The notes beneath the pieces were generated by a model that was given only the letters and a program-made list of their open reading frames with translations, was not told the origin of the DNA and made no database searches. The translations under genes were made by a program, and so were the position numbers. From Roseovarius spongiae (GTDB lineage Bacteria > Pseudomonadota > Alphaproteobacteria > Rhodobacterales > Rhodobacteraceae): a DNA stretch of 64,000 nucleotides. Numbering within the stretch: the first letter of the stretch is position 1; each line of letters starts with the position of its first letter. Positions 43,399 through 51,717 of this stretch are shown here, in pieces. The DNA lies in assembly GCF_003651245.1 (NCBI RefSeq), contig NZ_RAPE01000006.1, positions 124,001 through 188,000 on the forward strand, given 5' to 3'.

Positions 43399-43751
43399 CG
43401 CGATATTGAGCCGGTTCAGCCCCACAGCATCGTGGCCTATCCATGAAGACGCCCGGGGGTTCACCGGTCGATCAGCCTTGTCAGACGACGTCTCGCAGCC
43501 TTGGCGTCGCGCACGTCCCCGTCCCGGGCGACCCCGGCATCGGGATGCAGCCTCTGCGTTGCCGGCGGCTGTCGAATACGACCGTCTTTCGCGCCCGCAT
43601 CGGACGCCGATAAGCGCTTGCATCGTCCGCAAAATCTGCGCTAACCTCGGGGCCGCCCGTCGCTTCGGTGCGGGAAAAGATGGAGGAGTCGAACAACCGC
43701 AGGATGAATGCGGGTGTCGGCCGGTCTTCCGAACAGTGGAGGAGATTTCAC
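43372..43751. other. Gene-free stretch upstream of TRAP operon 3
   Basis: Apart from the 3' arm of the coxG hairpin, this 380-base region shows no gene that I can support. It must hold the promoter of TRAP system 3. TTGCAT at 43618-43623, with CTAACC 17 bases later (43641-43646), is a weak candidate. A GGAGGAG ribosome site for dctP ends the region. A reading frame starting at 43668 merely extends dctP and lacks a signal-peptide character. Confidence 0.5.
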
Positions 43752-44771
43752 ATGCTCAACGGATTTCTGTCCCGTCGCGCGGCGCTCGCGGCGATGACTG
43801 GGGCGGCGCTCGGCCTGGCGAGCGCGGCGACCGCGGACACCACGCGGCTGCGCATGCACACCTATTACGGAACCGAGATCGACGATATCGCCAAGAAGCT
43901 CCGCGATACGGTCAAGGAGAAGTCGAACGGCGAATTGCGCATCCAGTATTTCCGCGGCGGCGAACTGGTCCCCACCGATCAGTTGCTCGACGCGGTCAAG
44001 TCCGGCACCGTGGACATCGTGCACGGCACCGGCGGCTACTGGTCGGGCCAGGTGGACATTGGCAACATCGACGCGGGGCTGCCGGGGTTCTGGACCAGCG
44101 TGGAAGAGGCCAAGGAGCTGTTCGGCAAGGAAGAGGTCCAGCAGATCCTGACCGACGCCTACAGCGACGCCGGCGCGCATTTCATCCAGAAGGGCTATGG
44201 CCACGACTACGACCTGCTGACCAAGGAGCCGGTGAATTCGCTCGAGGATCTCAAGACGCGCAAGATCCGCGCCACTTCCGCCGTGGCGAAAGTGCTTGAG
44301 AAATTCGACATCCCCACCGTCTTCCTGCCCGCGCAGGAGCTCTATATCGGTCTCTCGACAGGGGTGATCGACGGCGCCATCTACGGCGGCCCGGTGGAGT
44401 ACGAGCAGCTCAAGCTGAACGAGACGGCGAAATACTACACCTATCTCAACGTCCTGATGCCGGGCTGGACCGACAGCTACCTCGCGAACAAGGACACCTG
44501 GGCCGAGCTGTCCGACGAGCACAAGAAGATCCTCGAGGACGCGCTCGCGGTCTATGCGCAGGATATCTACGACTGGCTGGACGAGAACAACGCCGCCGTC
44601 GCCGAGAAGGGTGACGTGTTCGAGTTCTCCGAACTGCCGGCCGAGGATTCCAAGGCGATGACCAGGGCCGCCAAGGACGTGGTCTGGTCCGAGGAGGCCG
44701 CCCGTTCGGACCGCGCCAAGAGGCTCATCGAGATCATCGAGGAGAACGCGAAGGCCCAGGGCCGCCTCTGA
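43752..44771 (+). CDS. dctP: TRAP transporter solute-binding protein, DctP family (system 3)
   Basis: A 339-residue periplasmic binding protein. The N-terminus contains SRRAALAAM followed by a hydrophobic stretch to about residue 28, a twin-arginine-like signal, unlike the other two TRAP binding proteins here. The ligand-binding core includes LKTRKIRATSAVAKVLEKFD (about 167-186) and the following VFLPAQELYIGLSTGVIDGAIYGG segment, split. The ATG follows GGAGGAG by eight bases. Its stop shares bases with the dctQ start (TGATG). Confidence 0.9.
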   Translation: MLNGFLSRRAALAAMTGAALGLASAATADTTRLRMHTYYGTEIDDIAKKLRDTVKEKSNGELRIQYFRGGELVPTDQLLDAVKSGTVDIVHGTGGYWSGQVDIGNIDAGLPGFWTSVEEAKELFGKEEVQQILTDAYSDAGAHFIQKGYGHDYDLLTKEPVNSLEDLKTRKIRATSAVAKVLEKFDIPTVFLPAQELYIGLSTGVIDGAIYGGPVEYEQLKLNETAKYYTYLNVLMPGWTDSYLANKDTWAELSDEHKKILEDALAVYAQDIYDWLDENNAAVAEKGDVFEFSELPAEDSKAMTRAAKDVVWSEEAARSDRAKRLIEIIEENAKAQGRL

Positions 44772-45391
44772 TGGCGGCGGTCACGCGCTACCTGAAGCTA
44801 CAGGATGGTCTGTCCGACCTTGTCGGGCAGATCATCATGTGGCTTTCGCTGGGGATGATCGGGATCCTGATGATCGAGATCGTCGCCCGCTATTTTCTCA
44901 ACTCGCCGACCATATGGGCGCACGAGACCAGCACCATGCTCTACGGCGCGTTCTGCATGCTGGCCGGAACCTACACGCTGCGCCATCGCGGCCATGTCCG
45001 CAGCGAGGTGATCTGGGGCGCGCTGCCCAAGCGCGGCCAGGCCTTTTGCGACACCATCATCTTTTCGGTCGGGCTGATCGTGCTGGCGATTTTCTTCAAG
45101 ATGGCCTTCGATTTCGCCGCCCAGAGCTGGGCGGTGCGCGAATATTCCAACAAGAGCGTCTGGCAGCCCGCCGTCTATCCGATCAAGACCGTCATACCGG
45201 TCGCCGTGGGCCTCGTGCTGTTGCAGAACATCGCGGAGCTGCTGCGGGCCGCGCTCACCCTGCTGGGCGTCGATTTCGACGATCCGCGCACGGGCGAAAG
45301 CGCCTCGGACATCGATCCCGAGCTGCTGCCGGAATTGCTCGACGCGGATGCCGAAGAGATGGTGGGCGACGATCATCCGCCGCAACGCTGA
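44771..45391 (+). CDS. dctQ: TRAP transporter small permease, DctQ family (system 3)
   Basis: A 206-residue membrane protein with four predicted helices near residues 18-40, 52-74, 92-114 and 135-158. An acidic C-terminal tail of about 35 residues is longer than usual for the family. It overlaps dctP by one base and is followed after 48 bases by dctM. The call rests on topology and operon position. Confidence 0.88.
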   Translation: MAAVTRYLKLQDGLSDLVGQIIMWLSLGMIGILMIEIVARYFLNSPTIWAHETSTMLYGAFCMLAGTYTLRHRGHVRSEVIWGALPKRGQAFCDTIIFSVGLIVLAIFFKMAFDFAAQSWAVREYSNKSVWQPAVYPIKTVIPVAVGLVLLQNIAELLRAALTLLGVDFDDPRTGESASDIDPELLPELLDADAEEMVGDDHPPQR

Positions 45392-45439
45392 GCCGGGCTG
45401 CAGACCCCGGAGCCGGATCCAAGACAGGGAAACACCCAG

Positions 45440-46753
45440 ATGCAAGACCTCGATCCGCTGACCATCACCAGCATCATGTTCCTGTCGATGCTGGCGCTGA
45501 TGGCGCTTGGCGCGCCGCTGGCCTGGGCGCTGCTGATCAGCGGCATGGGCAGCGCCTACATGATCTTCGGCCATGGCGGGCTGGACCTGCTGATCTCCGC
45601 CACCTACGGCGCGATGGACAATTTCCTGCTGGTGGCGCTGCCTATGTTCATTTTCATGGGGCTGGTGCTGCAACGCTCGGGCATCACCGACGACCTGTTC
45701 GAGATGATCCACAAGCTGATGGGCCGCCTGCCCGGGGGGCTGGGCATCGGAACGGTGGTGATCTGCGCGCTCATCGCCGCCATGGCCGGCGTTTCGGGCG
45801 CCGCTACCGTGAGTCTCGGCATCATCGCCCTGCCCGCCATGCTGAAACGCGGCTACGACAAGCGTCTGGTGACAGGGACGATCATGGCCGGCGGGGCGCT
45901 CGGGTTTCTCATCCCGCCCAGCGTGCTGATGATCATCTACGCCTTCCTGTCGCGCGATTCGGTGGGCAAGCTGTTCGCCGCGGGGCTGATGCCGGGGCTT
46001 ATGCTGGCGGGGATCTACATCTGCTACATCCTGATCCGCTGCCGCATCGATCCGCGCCTCGGTCCGCCCGCCGAGGAACAGTTCAGCGCGGTCGAGAAGA
46101 TCAAGTCGCTGCGCTTCCTGATCGCGCCGGGCCTGCTGATCGTGACGGTGCTGGGCTGCATCATCGGCGGCGTCACCTCGCCCTCCGAGGCGTCCGCCAT
46201 CGGCGCCTTCGGCGCGCTGCTGATCGCCGGGCTGCAGCGCCGGCTCAGTTGGGACATGCTGCGCTATGTGATGCTATCCACCGCCAAGCTGATGGGAATG
46301 CTGATGTGGATCACCATCGCCGCGGTTTTCTTTTCCAAGATCTATGTCGGCGTCGGCGCCGGCATGGTCGTGGGCGAGTTGATCGAGGATTTCGAGCTGT
46401 CGCCCAACACCGTGGTGATCGCCATGCTGGTCACCTATTTCGTACTCGGCATGTTCCTCGACGACTTCGCCATCGTCTTCATCACCGTGCCGCTCTACGT
46501 GCCGATCATCACCGAGCTGGGATTCGATTCGACGTGGTTCGCGGTGCTGTTCATCCTCAGCATGCAGTCGGCCTATCTGACGCCGCCCTTCGGCTACAAC
46601 CTGTTCTACATGCGATCGGTGGTGCCGCCGGACATCACCATGAACGACATCTACTGGGCGGCGATCCCGTTTGTCGCGCTGCAAATCCTCGGGCTAACGC
46701 TGGTGTTCCTCTTCCCGCAGATCGCGCTGTGGCTGCCGAGCCTGCTGTTCTGA
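45440..46753 (+). CDS. dctM: TRAP transporter large permease, DctM family (system 3)
   Basis: A 437-residue polytopic membrane protein with GVSGAATVSLGIIALPAML (about 116-134), GGALGFLIPPSVLMIIYAFL (about 151-170) and SAYLTPPFGYNLFYM (about 376-390), all DctM hallmarks. The TPPFGYNLF variant occurs in DctM proteins for sialic-acid, amino-acid and alpha-keto-acid type ligands as well, so it does not settle the substrate. No catabolic gene is in line downstream; a bidirectional hairpin follows. Confidence 0.92.
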   Translation: MQDLDPLTITSIMFLSMLALMALGAPLAWALLISGMGSAYMIFGHGGLDLLISATYGAMDNFLLVALPMFIFMGLVLQRSGITDDLFEMIHKLMGRLPGGLGIGTVVICALIAAMAGVSGAATVSLGIIALPAMLKRGYDKRLVTGTIMAGGALGFLIPPSVLMIIYAFLSRDSVGKLFAAGLMPGLMLAGIYICYILIRCRIDPRLGPPAEEQFSAVEKIKSLRFLIAPGLLIVTVLGCIIGGVTSPSEASAIGAFGALLIAGLQRRLSWDMLRYVMLSTAKLMGMLMWITIAAVFFSKIYVGVGAGMVVGELIEDFELSPNTVVIAMLVTYFVLGMFLDDFAIVFITVPLYVPIITELGFDSTWFAVLFILSMQSAYLTPPFGYNLFYMRSVVPPDITMNDIYWAAIPFVALQILGLTLVFLFPQIALWLPSLLF

Positions 46754-46789
46754 GCGCCGCCACGCGCCTGCATTGACGCGAAACGAAAT

Positions 46790-46819
46790 CGGCGCCCCCG
46801 GGTCATCCCGGAGGCGCCG
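46790..46819. terminator. Bidirectional hairpin terminator between dctM and the VOC gene
   Basis: CGGCGCCCCCGGG (46790-46802) pairs with CCCGGAGGCGCCG (46807-46819) around a TCAT loop, 13 positions with one mismatch. It lies between convergent stops at 46753 and 46846. On the minus strand the stem is followed by an ATTTCGTTT tract, so termination of the VOC-side transcript is better supported than of the TRAP side. Confidence 0.75.
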
Positions 46820-46845
46820 CGATACGGCCCCGGCAAGGAGGCGGA

Positions 46846-47367
46846 TCAGCCCCGTTCGGCGGCGATCGGCTCGTCCGAAGGGATTACAGGTTCATTCAGC
46901 GGGGCCGGATCGGCGGGGAAGCCCGCCGCCTCGAGCGCGCGCGCGGCGCGTTCCTGGGGGGTGACCCGGGCCACGCGCTGCGCCAGGCTCCAGCGGACGC
47001 CCATAGGGTCGATCAGGATCCCCATGCGGTCGCCCCAATAGGTTTCGTGCGGCGGCTGCATCACGATGAAGCCGGCCTTCACGGCGCTGTCCCATGCGGC
47101 CTCGAAATCCTCGACATAATGATGCAGGCCGATCTGGCCGGGGTCAGGCATGTCGCCCTGCCCCAGCGTCAGGGCGGAATTGCCGATGCGCAGATGCGCG
47201 AACGCCACGCGGTCGGCGCCCGGCGCGGTTTCCACGGCCACCTCGACAGCGCCGAATGCGCGCTGGTAGAGAGCCGCGGCGGCGCTTACGTCAGCCACCA
47301 GCACATGCGGGGTCAGCGAGCGGAAGCCGCGCGGGATCGGCGCGACCTTCTGGGTCTTCGTCGTCAT
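46846..47367 (-). CDS. VOC-superfamily (glyoxalase/PhnB-like) protein
   Basis: A 173-residue protein. The N-terminal SLTPHVLVADVSAAAALYQRAFGAVEV segment (split over about 16-43) and GDRMGILIDPMGVRWSLAQR (about 111-130) form the paired beta-alpha-beta modules of the vicinal-oxygen-chelate fold, PhnB-like group. The proline-rich C-terminal 35 residues are extra. VOC proteins include lyases, dioxygenases and resistance proteins; no substrate can be assigned. AAGGAT precedes the ATG. It starts 15 bases after the amidase stop, so it is the third gene of the C45-amidase-VOC operon. Confidence 0.82.
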   Translation of the reverse strand: MTTKTQKVAPIPRGFRSLTPHVLVADVSAAAALYQRAFGAVEVAVETAPGADRVAFAHLRIGNSALTLGQGDMPDPGQIGLHHYVEDFEAAWDSAVKAGFIVMQPPHETYWGDRMGILIDPMGVRWSLAQRVARVTPQERAARALEAAGFPADPAPLNEPVIPSDEPIAAERG

Positions 47368-47382
47368 GAGATCATCCTTTTG

Positions 47383-48348
47383 TCAAAGATCTTCTGTCAA
47401 TGCCGGGCGGTTCGCCGGCGGTTCGCCCGCGCCGGCCTCGGGGGCAGCGGGGCTCTGCAGGGGTGCAGGCTGGGGCTCCGGCGCGACGGCCGGCTCGGCG
47501 TTGGCGCGGCCCGGGCGTTGCAGCGGGCCCAGGCTGTCAAGGTAGCTGCGATCGAATTCCGGCCCGTAAACGCCGAAACGCATCTTGCTGTCGCGGAAGC
47601 TCTTGAGCGGCTGGCCCATATTCTTGATACCGCGCTCGCGCTGGCGGCGCACGAGGCCGAAATCCACCTCGATCGGTATCAGTTCGTCCTGGGTGCTGCC
47701 GTCATGCAGGACCTGACCCATCGGGTCTATGACCTGCGAATACCCGTTGCCGCCGGCGAGCAGCCCGTTGATATGAAAGACATAGCACTGGAACATCGCG
47801 CCCGTGGCGCGCGCGATCGCAAGGTCCGCCGGGCGGTCCACGAAATGCGCCAGCACCGGGTTGAGGATCACTTCGGCGCCCATCGAGGTCAGCGTGCGGG
47901 TCACTTCGGGGAACCACAGGTCATAGCAGATCGACACGCCGAACCGGCCGACGTCGGGCACGTCGAAAACGCAGAACTCGTCGCCCGGGGCGGTGGCGTC
48001 CTCGTAGGGCGCGAAGGGGAACATCTTGCGGTAGCGCGTGACGATCTCGCCCTCGGGGTTGAGAACCGGCGTCGTGTTGTAGATCGCGCCGTCCCTCTTT
48101 TCAAAGTAGGATCCCGCGACCAGCCAGAGCTTGTGCTTGCGCGCCATCTTGGCGAAGGCCAACTCATTGGGCCCGCCCACCGGCTGCGCCGATGCGGGGC
48201 TGGGACCGTCGGCGGCGAGTTCGCTGAACACCACCATTTCGACCCAGGGGTAGAGATACATCAGCAGGTCCAGCCTGCGCTCCATCTCCGCGAGGTTGCT
48301 GCGCATGCCGATATGCATCTGGATTCCGGCAACGGCCATATGTGTCAT
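47383..48348 (-). CDS. Carbon-nitrogen hydrolase (nitrilase superfamily, amidase-like)
   Basis: A 321-residue enzyme with the full catalytic triad of the superfamily: E43 (FSELAADG), K108 (YRKMFPF) and C141 (SICYDLWFPE). These enzymes hydrolyse nitriles, amides or carbamoyl groups. The alanine/proline-rich C-terminal 45 residues look like a flexible tail. Its ATG overlaps the stop of the C45-family gene as ATGA, so the two hydrolases are made together and probably act on successive bonds of one compound. An N-carbamoyl-amino-acid hydrolase or aliphatic amidase activity would fit. Confidence 0.9.
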   Translation of the reverse strand: MTHMAVAGIQMHIGMRSNLAEMERRLDLLMYLYPWVEMVVFSELAADGPSPASAQPVGGPNELAFAKMARKHKLWLVAGSYFEKRDGAIYNTTPVLNPEGEIVTRYRKMFPFAPYEDATAPGDEFCVFDVPDVGRFGVSICYDLWFPEVTRTLTSMGAEVILNPVLAHFVDRPADLAIARATGAMFQCYVFHINGLLAGGNGYSQVIDPMGQVLHDGSTQDELIPIEVDFGLVRRQRERGIKNMGQPLKSFRDSKMRFGVYGPEFDRSYLDSLGPLQRPGRANAEPAVAPEPQPAPLQSPAAPEAGAGEPPANRPALTEDL

Positions 48349-49526
48349 GCAGTTTCTCCTGTCTCGGTCCTGCTGTCCGGCAGGGGGTTGATATTGGTCC
48401 AGCCCTCGCGCCGTTCGAGCGTGTTGCGCGCGGCGATGGCGTGTAGGCGGCGATCTTCACCGCTGAAAGGGCGCGCCGGCGCATCGGCGGCGCAGGCCGC
48501 CGAGCCGGCGGCGCGATAGGTCACGTCGAGCGCGCGGGCCGGAAAATCGTCGAGCCGCCAGACATGGCGCTCCCCATCCGCCCAGGCCAGCGTGACGCTG
48601 CCCGTGGCGGGGCGGTAGAGCGCGGTATAGACGGTGCCGAATCCCCTGTCGTAGCCTGTGGAAAAGAGCGGTGGCGCAAGGAAGGCGCGCAGCATGGCGT
48701 CGGCGCCGGACGTCTCGCCCTTCAGCAGATCGTCCAGCCGCGCGCCGCGCTCGACGGTGCCGGTCAGCCGTCCGTGGTGCGGCCATTCCACGCCCAGCTG
48801 GTGGTTGGTGGCCCAGCAATCGTCGCGCCGGATCAATGGGCGGTCGGGCGCCAGCATCAGGTTCTCCACCCGCCCGGCGCGGTCGATCGCGGTCACGTTG
48901 TAGGACATGTGGCAGGGAATGCCGCGCAGCGCGTCCAGCGCGTCCTGGCAGTCGCGGCAGGTCTCCAGCACGTAGCGCATGATCAGCGGGATGCCGAAGC
49001 CCCGTCCGCGTTCGATCCTTCCGCCGAAGCTCAGCGACAGCGCAAGCCCAGCTTCGTTCATCCCGTCCGAGAGCCCCGCCATGCCCTCGACCATTCCCAT
49101 CACGCGGTACCCCCGCCAGGCGCTGCGCAAGAGCGTGGTTTCGTTCAGCATTGGGTCGAGGTCGTAGTTGCGGATCAGCCAGGGCCCCTGGGCGTCGACG
49201 CCGGCGGCCTGGCTGCAATTCACCAGGTAGCGCGGCGGCGTCCAGAAGGACAGGAAACGCGCGACATCCTCGTCTCCGCCAACCGAAGACACCCAGGCGT
49301 CCCAGCTGTGCTCCATTCCCGGCATGAAGTCGCGCAGCATGCGGCGGCATTTCTCGACCGGGGCGGGTTCGTCGCCCAGACGGCCCAGATACCAGGCCTT
49401 CCAGCCCGGCCAGCCGTGGCCAAAGACCTGTTTCCACACGTTTCCGACGGCGGACTCGCTCAGGCTTCGGAAACTGAGTTCGATGGGTTTCAACTTTTTT
49501 CCTCGGGGTGCGCGTTCACGCCCCAT
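48345..49526 (-). CDS. C45-family Ntn hydrolase/acyltransferase (penicillin acyltransferase-like)
   Basis: A 393-residue protein resembling the C45 peptidase/acyl-CoA:6-APA acyltransferase family. The core starts at YLVNCSQAAG followed by WLIRNYDLDP (about 100-125), and GMAGLSDGMNEAGLALSLSFGG (about 150-171) is typical. Family members cut their own chain before a cysteine, which becomes the N-terminal nucleophile. C104 is the matching residue, at nearly the position known for penicillin acyltransferase (Cys103). The bond would be N103-C104, not the usual Gly-Cys. It heads the minus-strand C45-amidase-VOC operon and may hydrolyse or transfer an acyl group on an amide. Confidence 0.8.
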   Translation of the reverse strand: MGRERAPRGKKLKPIELSFRSLSESAVGNVWKQVFGHGWPGWKAWYLGRLGDEPAPVEKCRRMLRDFMPGMEHSWDAWVSSVGGDEDVARFLSFWTPPRYLVNCSQAAGVDAQGPWLIRNYDLDPMLNETTLLRSAWRGYRVMGMVEGMAGLSDGMNEAGLALSLSFGGRIERGRGFGIPLIMRYVLETCRDCQDALDALRGIPCHMSYNVTAIDRAGRVENLMLAPDRPLIRRDDCWATNHQLGVEWPHHGRLTGTVERGARLDDLLKGETSGADAMLRAFLAPPLFSTGYDRGFGTVYTALYRPATGSVTLAWADGERHVWRLDDFPARALDVTYRAAGSAACAADAPARPFSGEDRRLHAIAARNTLERREGWTNINPLPDSRTETGETA

Positions 49527-49624
49527 TGCGTCGCAGGACCGGCAACAGTATGTACCATAGTGTCCGCAGACTTGGTGCCGGCATGCGTCATTGTCAAGGT
49601 ATCTTCGACGACCGAGAGACGATC

Positions 49625-49978
49625 ATGACCGAAACACAACTACCCAGCCGCATCATCCGGCAGACCGAGATCCAGCCGCTGGTCGCACAGGGGCTGATCC
49701 AGGATTACCCGGTCGCCGTGCGCTCTCCGCGCGAGGTGGTGGGCGGCGGTTTCGCCGATCCGACGCGCAACCCCAATACCTGGACCGTCTATTTCAAGAT
49801 CGGCGGCGAATGGGCGCAGGTGTTCAGCGCGCGCGGGCTGCGTCGCGAATGGTCCAGCCTCGACCGGCTGGAGACGTGGCTGCGCTCGATGTCGTTCCGC
49901 TTCTTCTGGGTGCGCAATGATCTCGACCCGGTCGAGGATCCGGGCGACGGCCCGCTGGGCGGGCCGAACCTGAAGTAG
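49625..49978 (+). CDS. 117-residue unknown protein, divergent from the C45 gene
   Basis: I do not recognise a family. It is a soluble protein with a basic centre, many tryptophans (TWTVYFKIGGEWAQVF at about 58-73; EWSSLDRLETWLRSMSFRFFWVRND over about 80-104, split) and an acidic, glycine-rich end. The ATG at 49625 is preferred to an upstream in-frame start at 49508 that would lie in the C45 promoter. It is transcribed against its neighbours and converges with the ATP-grasp gene, whose stop is 18 bases away. Its link to the operon is unclear. Confidence 0.65.
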   Translation: MTETQLPSRIIRQTEIQPLVAQGLIQDYPVAVRSPREVVGGGFADPTRNPNTWTVYFKIGGEWAQVFSARGLRREWSSLDRLETWLRSMSFRFFWVRNDLDPVEDPGDGPLGGPNLK

Positions 49979-49996
49979 CGCGGCGCGTCGGGTTGC

Positions 49997-51448
49997 TCAG
50001 AACCACTTGCCTTCGGAGATGTCCTCGGGGATTTCGGGATGCTCGGTGGGCTGGATGGGCACGGTATGGAATTGCGCCTTTATGCCGGCGTTCCAGAGCC
50101 GCGCGCGTTCCAGCAGCTCGCGCTTGTCGCTCTGCATCCGGCCGCGCGCCAGCAGGCAGCCCAGGTCGGCCCCGTGATAGGTGTATTCGCCCACGCCATA
50201 GACCCGCAGGTAGAACGCCTCGTCCTCGTCGCCGATCGAGGGGATGTTGAGCGCCGGGCGGACGAATTCCACCTCGTCATCCTCGTCCAGCCGCCAAATG
50301 CCCGACTGCGGCGCCCGGGTGATGAGTCCAACCTCGTCGCGCGTGTCCTTGAAGATGAGCTGCGTCCAGTGGTCGTAATCGTTCCAGCGCGCCTGGATCT
50401 CCTCGGGGTCGACCTCGTAGTCGACATCCATGAATTCGAGCAGGTGAAAGATGAATGACGGGCAGCCGCCATAGGTGGAGGTGATCAGGAACGAAGGCGG
50501 CGTGGCGCCCGAGACGCGCGGGTTCAGCTCACCCAGGTAGACATCGTTGGTGTCGGTATCGAGCAGGAAATCCACGCAGAAAACGCCCTTATACCCCTCC
50601 TCGTAGAGCCGGTCGCCGAATTTCCGCGTCATCTCGCGCACCTTCTCGGGCACGCCGTCGGGCAGGATCGAGGGCGACACGTCATTGCCGCACCAGCCGC
50701 CCTTGTAGGGTGTGATCTCCTCAAAGCCGGTGATGTCGGTCATCACCGGGCCGACCAGCGTGCCGACCCGCGTCGCCACTCCTTCGACGGTGCCGGGCAG
50801 GTGGTTGAGCCGTTTCATGACCTTCAACTGCTGATCGACGATCTTCGCCTTGTAGCGGTCCCAGTCCTTTTCGGATTTGATGAAGAAGGTCGTGCGGCCG
50901 CTGTCGCCATAAGGCGTCTGCACCACGAGGTCCGGGCCGAGCCCGGCGCTGTCGGCCAGTTTCGTCAGCTCTTCATAGGTGTTCGCCTCGCCCAGCACGT
51001 TGGGCGCGCTCGGCACGCCCGCCTCGTTGCCCAGGCGCGTCGTCTCGATCTTGCTGTCGAGGCGGTTGCGCAGCGCCACCGGCGGCAGGGCGATGTCGAG
51101 ATCGATCTTGCCGCACAGCTTCTCGGTCTCCTCGTCCAGCATGACGAAGATCGCCTTGCCGGGCCGGCGCGACTTGGCCAGCGTGCGAAACTGCTTGTTC
51201 GAGACGAGGTAGTTGGCCACGTCCTCCATCGATTGGAACTCGGGCGCGCCGCCCGCGGGCGGGCAGAACACCCGCGGGTGCGCGCCGTCGAAGATGTCGA
51301 AATAGTTGACGAAGGTGAGGTTGCCGACCCACTGGTCGAGCCCCAGCAGGCTGAAGGGCGTGGGCGTGACGATGTAGATCGGCGTCTTGTTCCGGCGCAG
51401 GAACAGGAAAATATCGGTCAATCCCTTCAGTTTCGGTTGTTTTGCCAT
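49997..51448 (-). CDS. ATP-grasp enzyme, carbamoyl-phosphate synthase/biotin carboxylase-like
   Basis: A 483-residue soluble protein. The ATP-grasp fold is seen in VVQTPYGDSGRTTFFIKSEKDW (split over about 163-184) and in FCVDFLLDTDTNDVYLGELNPRVSGATP (split over about 297-324), where the E and N of ELNPR are the metal-binding pair. Such enzymes use ATP to join a carboxylate to an amine or thiol. No biotin carrier or transcarboxylase gene is near, so it is unlikely to be a biotin carboxylase and may be an amide ligase. The ATG at 51448 follows GGAAGAA; the frame upstream to 51616 is arginine-rich noise. Confidence 0.8.
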   Translation of the reverse strand: MAKQPKLKGLTDIFLFLRRNKTPIYIVTPTPFSLLGLDQWVGNLTFVNYFDIFDGAHPRVFCPPAGGAPEFQSMEDVANYLVSNKQFRTLAKSRRPGKAIFVMLDEETEKLCGKIDLDIALPPVALRNRLDSKIETTRLGNEAGVPSAPNVLGEANTYEELTKLADSAGLGPDLVVQTPYGDSGRTTFFIKSEKDWDRYKAKIVDQQLKVMKRLNHLPGTVEGVATRVGTLVGPVMTDITGFEEITPYKGGWCGNDVSPSILPDGVPEKVREMTRKFGDRLYEEGYKGVFCVDFLLDTDTNDVYLGELNPRVSGATPPSFLITSTYGGCPSFIFHLLEFMDVDYEVDPEEIQARWNDYDHWTQLIFKDTRDEVGLITRAPQSGIWRLDEDDEVEFVRPALNIPSIGDEDEAFYLRVYGVGEYTYHGADLGCLLARGRMQSDKRELLERARLWNAGIKAQFHTVPIQPTEHPEIPEDISEGKWF

Positions 51449-51717
51449 CTTTCTTCTTCCCTGTTTGCGTTCCCGCGACGCCGGTTGAAGCGCAGTTCGC
51501 GCCGTCGGCCGCGCCGTCTGCGGCCGAATCTTCGGTCTCGCATGAATCCGGCGTCTAGCGTCCCTGTTGCGGTGTCGTCCGGAATCTATCGTGACGCGCG
51601 CCCGGCGCGAAAGCAACGGTCGTGACAGGCGTGGGCCCGGATTCGCCGCCGGGCGCAGGTAAGAAACCAGGCGTTCAGGTCAGAGATCGCTATCGTCGAC
51701 AGCCTCTTCGACGCTGT
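51449..51717. other. Leader region of the ATP-grasp gene
   Basis: This 269-base gap lies between the LigD stop and the ATP-grasp start, both on the minus strand. It contains a perfect 8-pair hairpin, TCGGCCGC (51505-51512) with GCGGCCGA (51520-51527), about 60 bases upstream of the ATG. It could be a weak terminator for ligD or a leader structure. I see no clear -35/-10 pair and no small gene. Confidence 0.35.

Noticed and set aside
49997..51448. Biotin carboxylase subunit of an acyl-CoA carboxylase
   Set aside because: The ATP-grasp fold is visible, but no biotin carrier or carboxyltransferase gene is nearby and the N-terminal region does not look like that of AccC.
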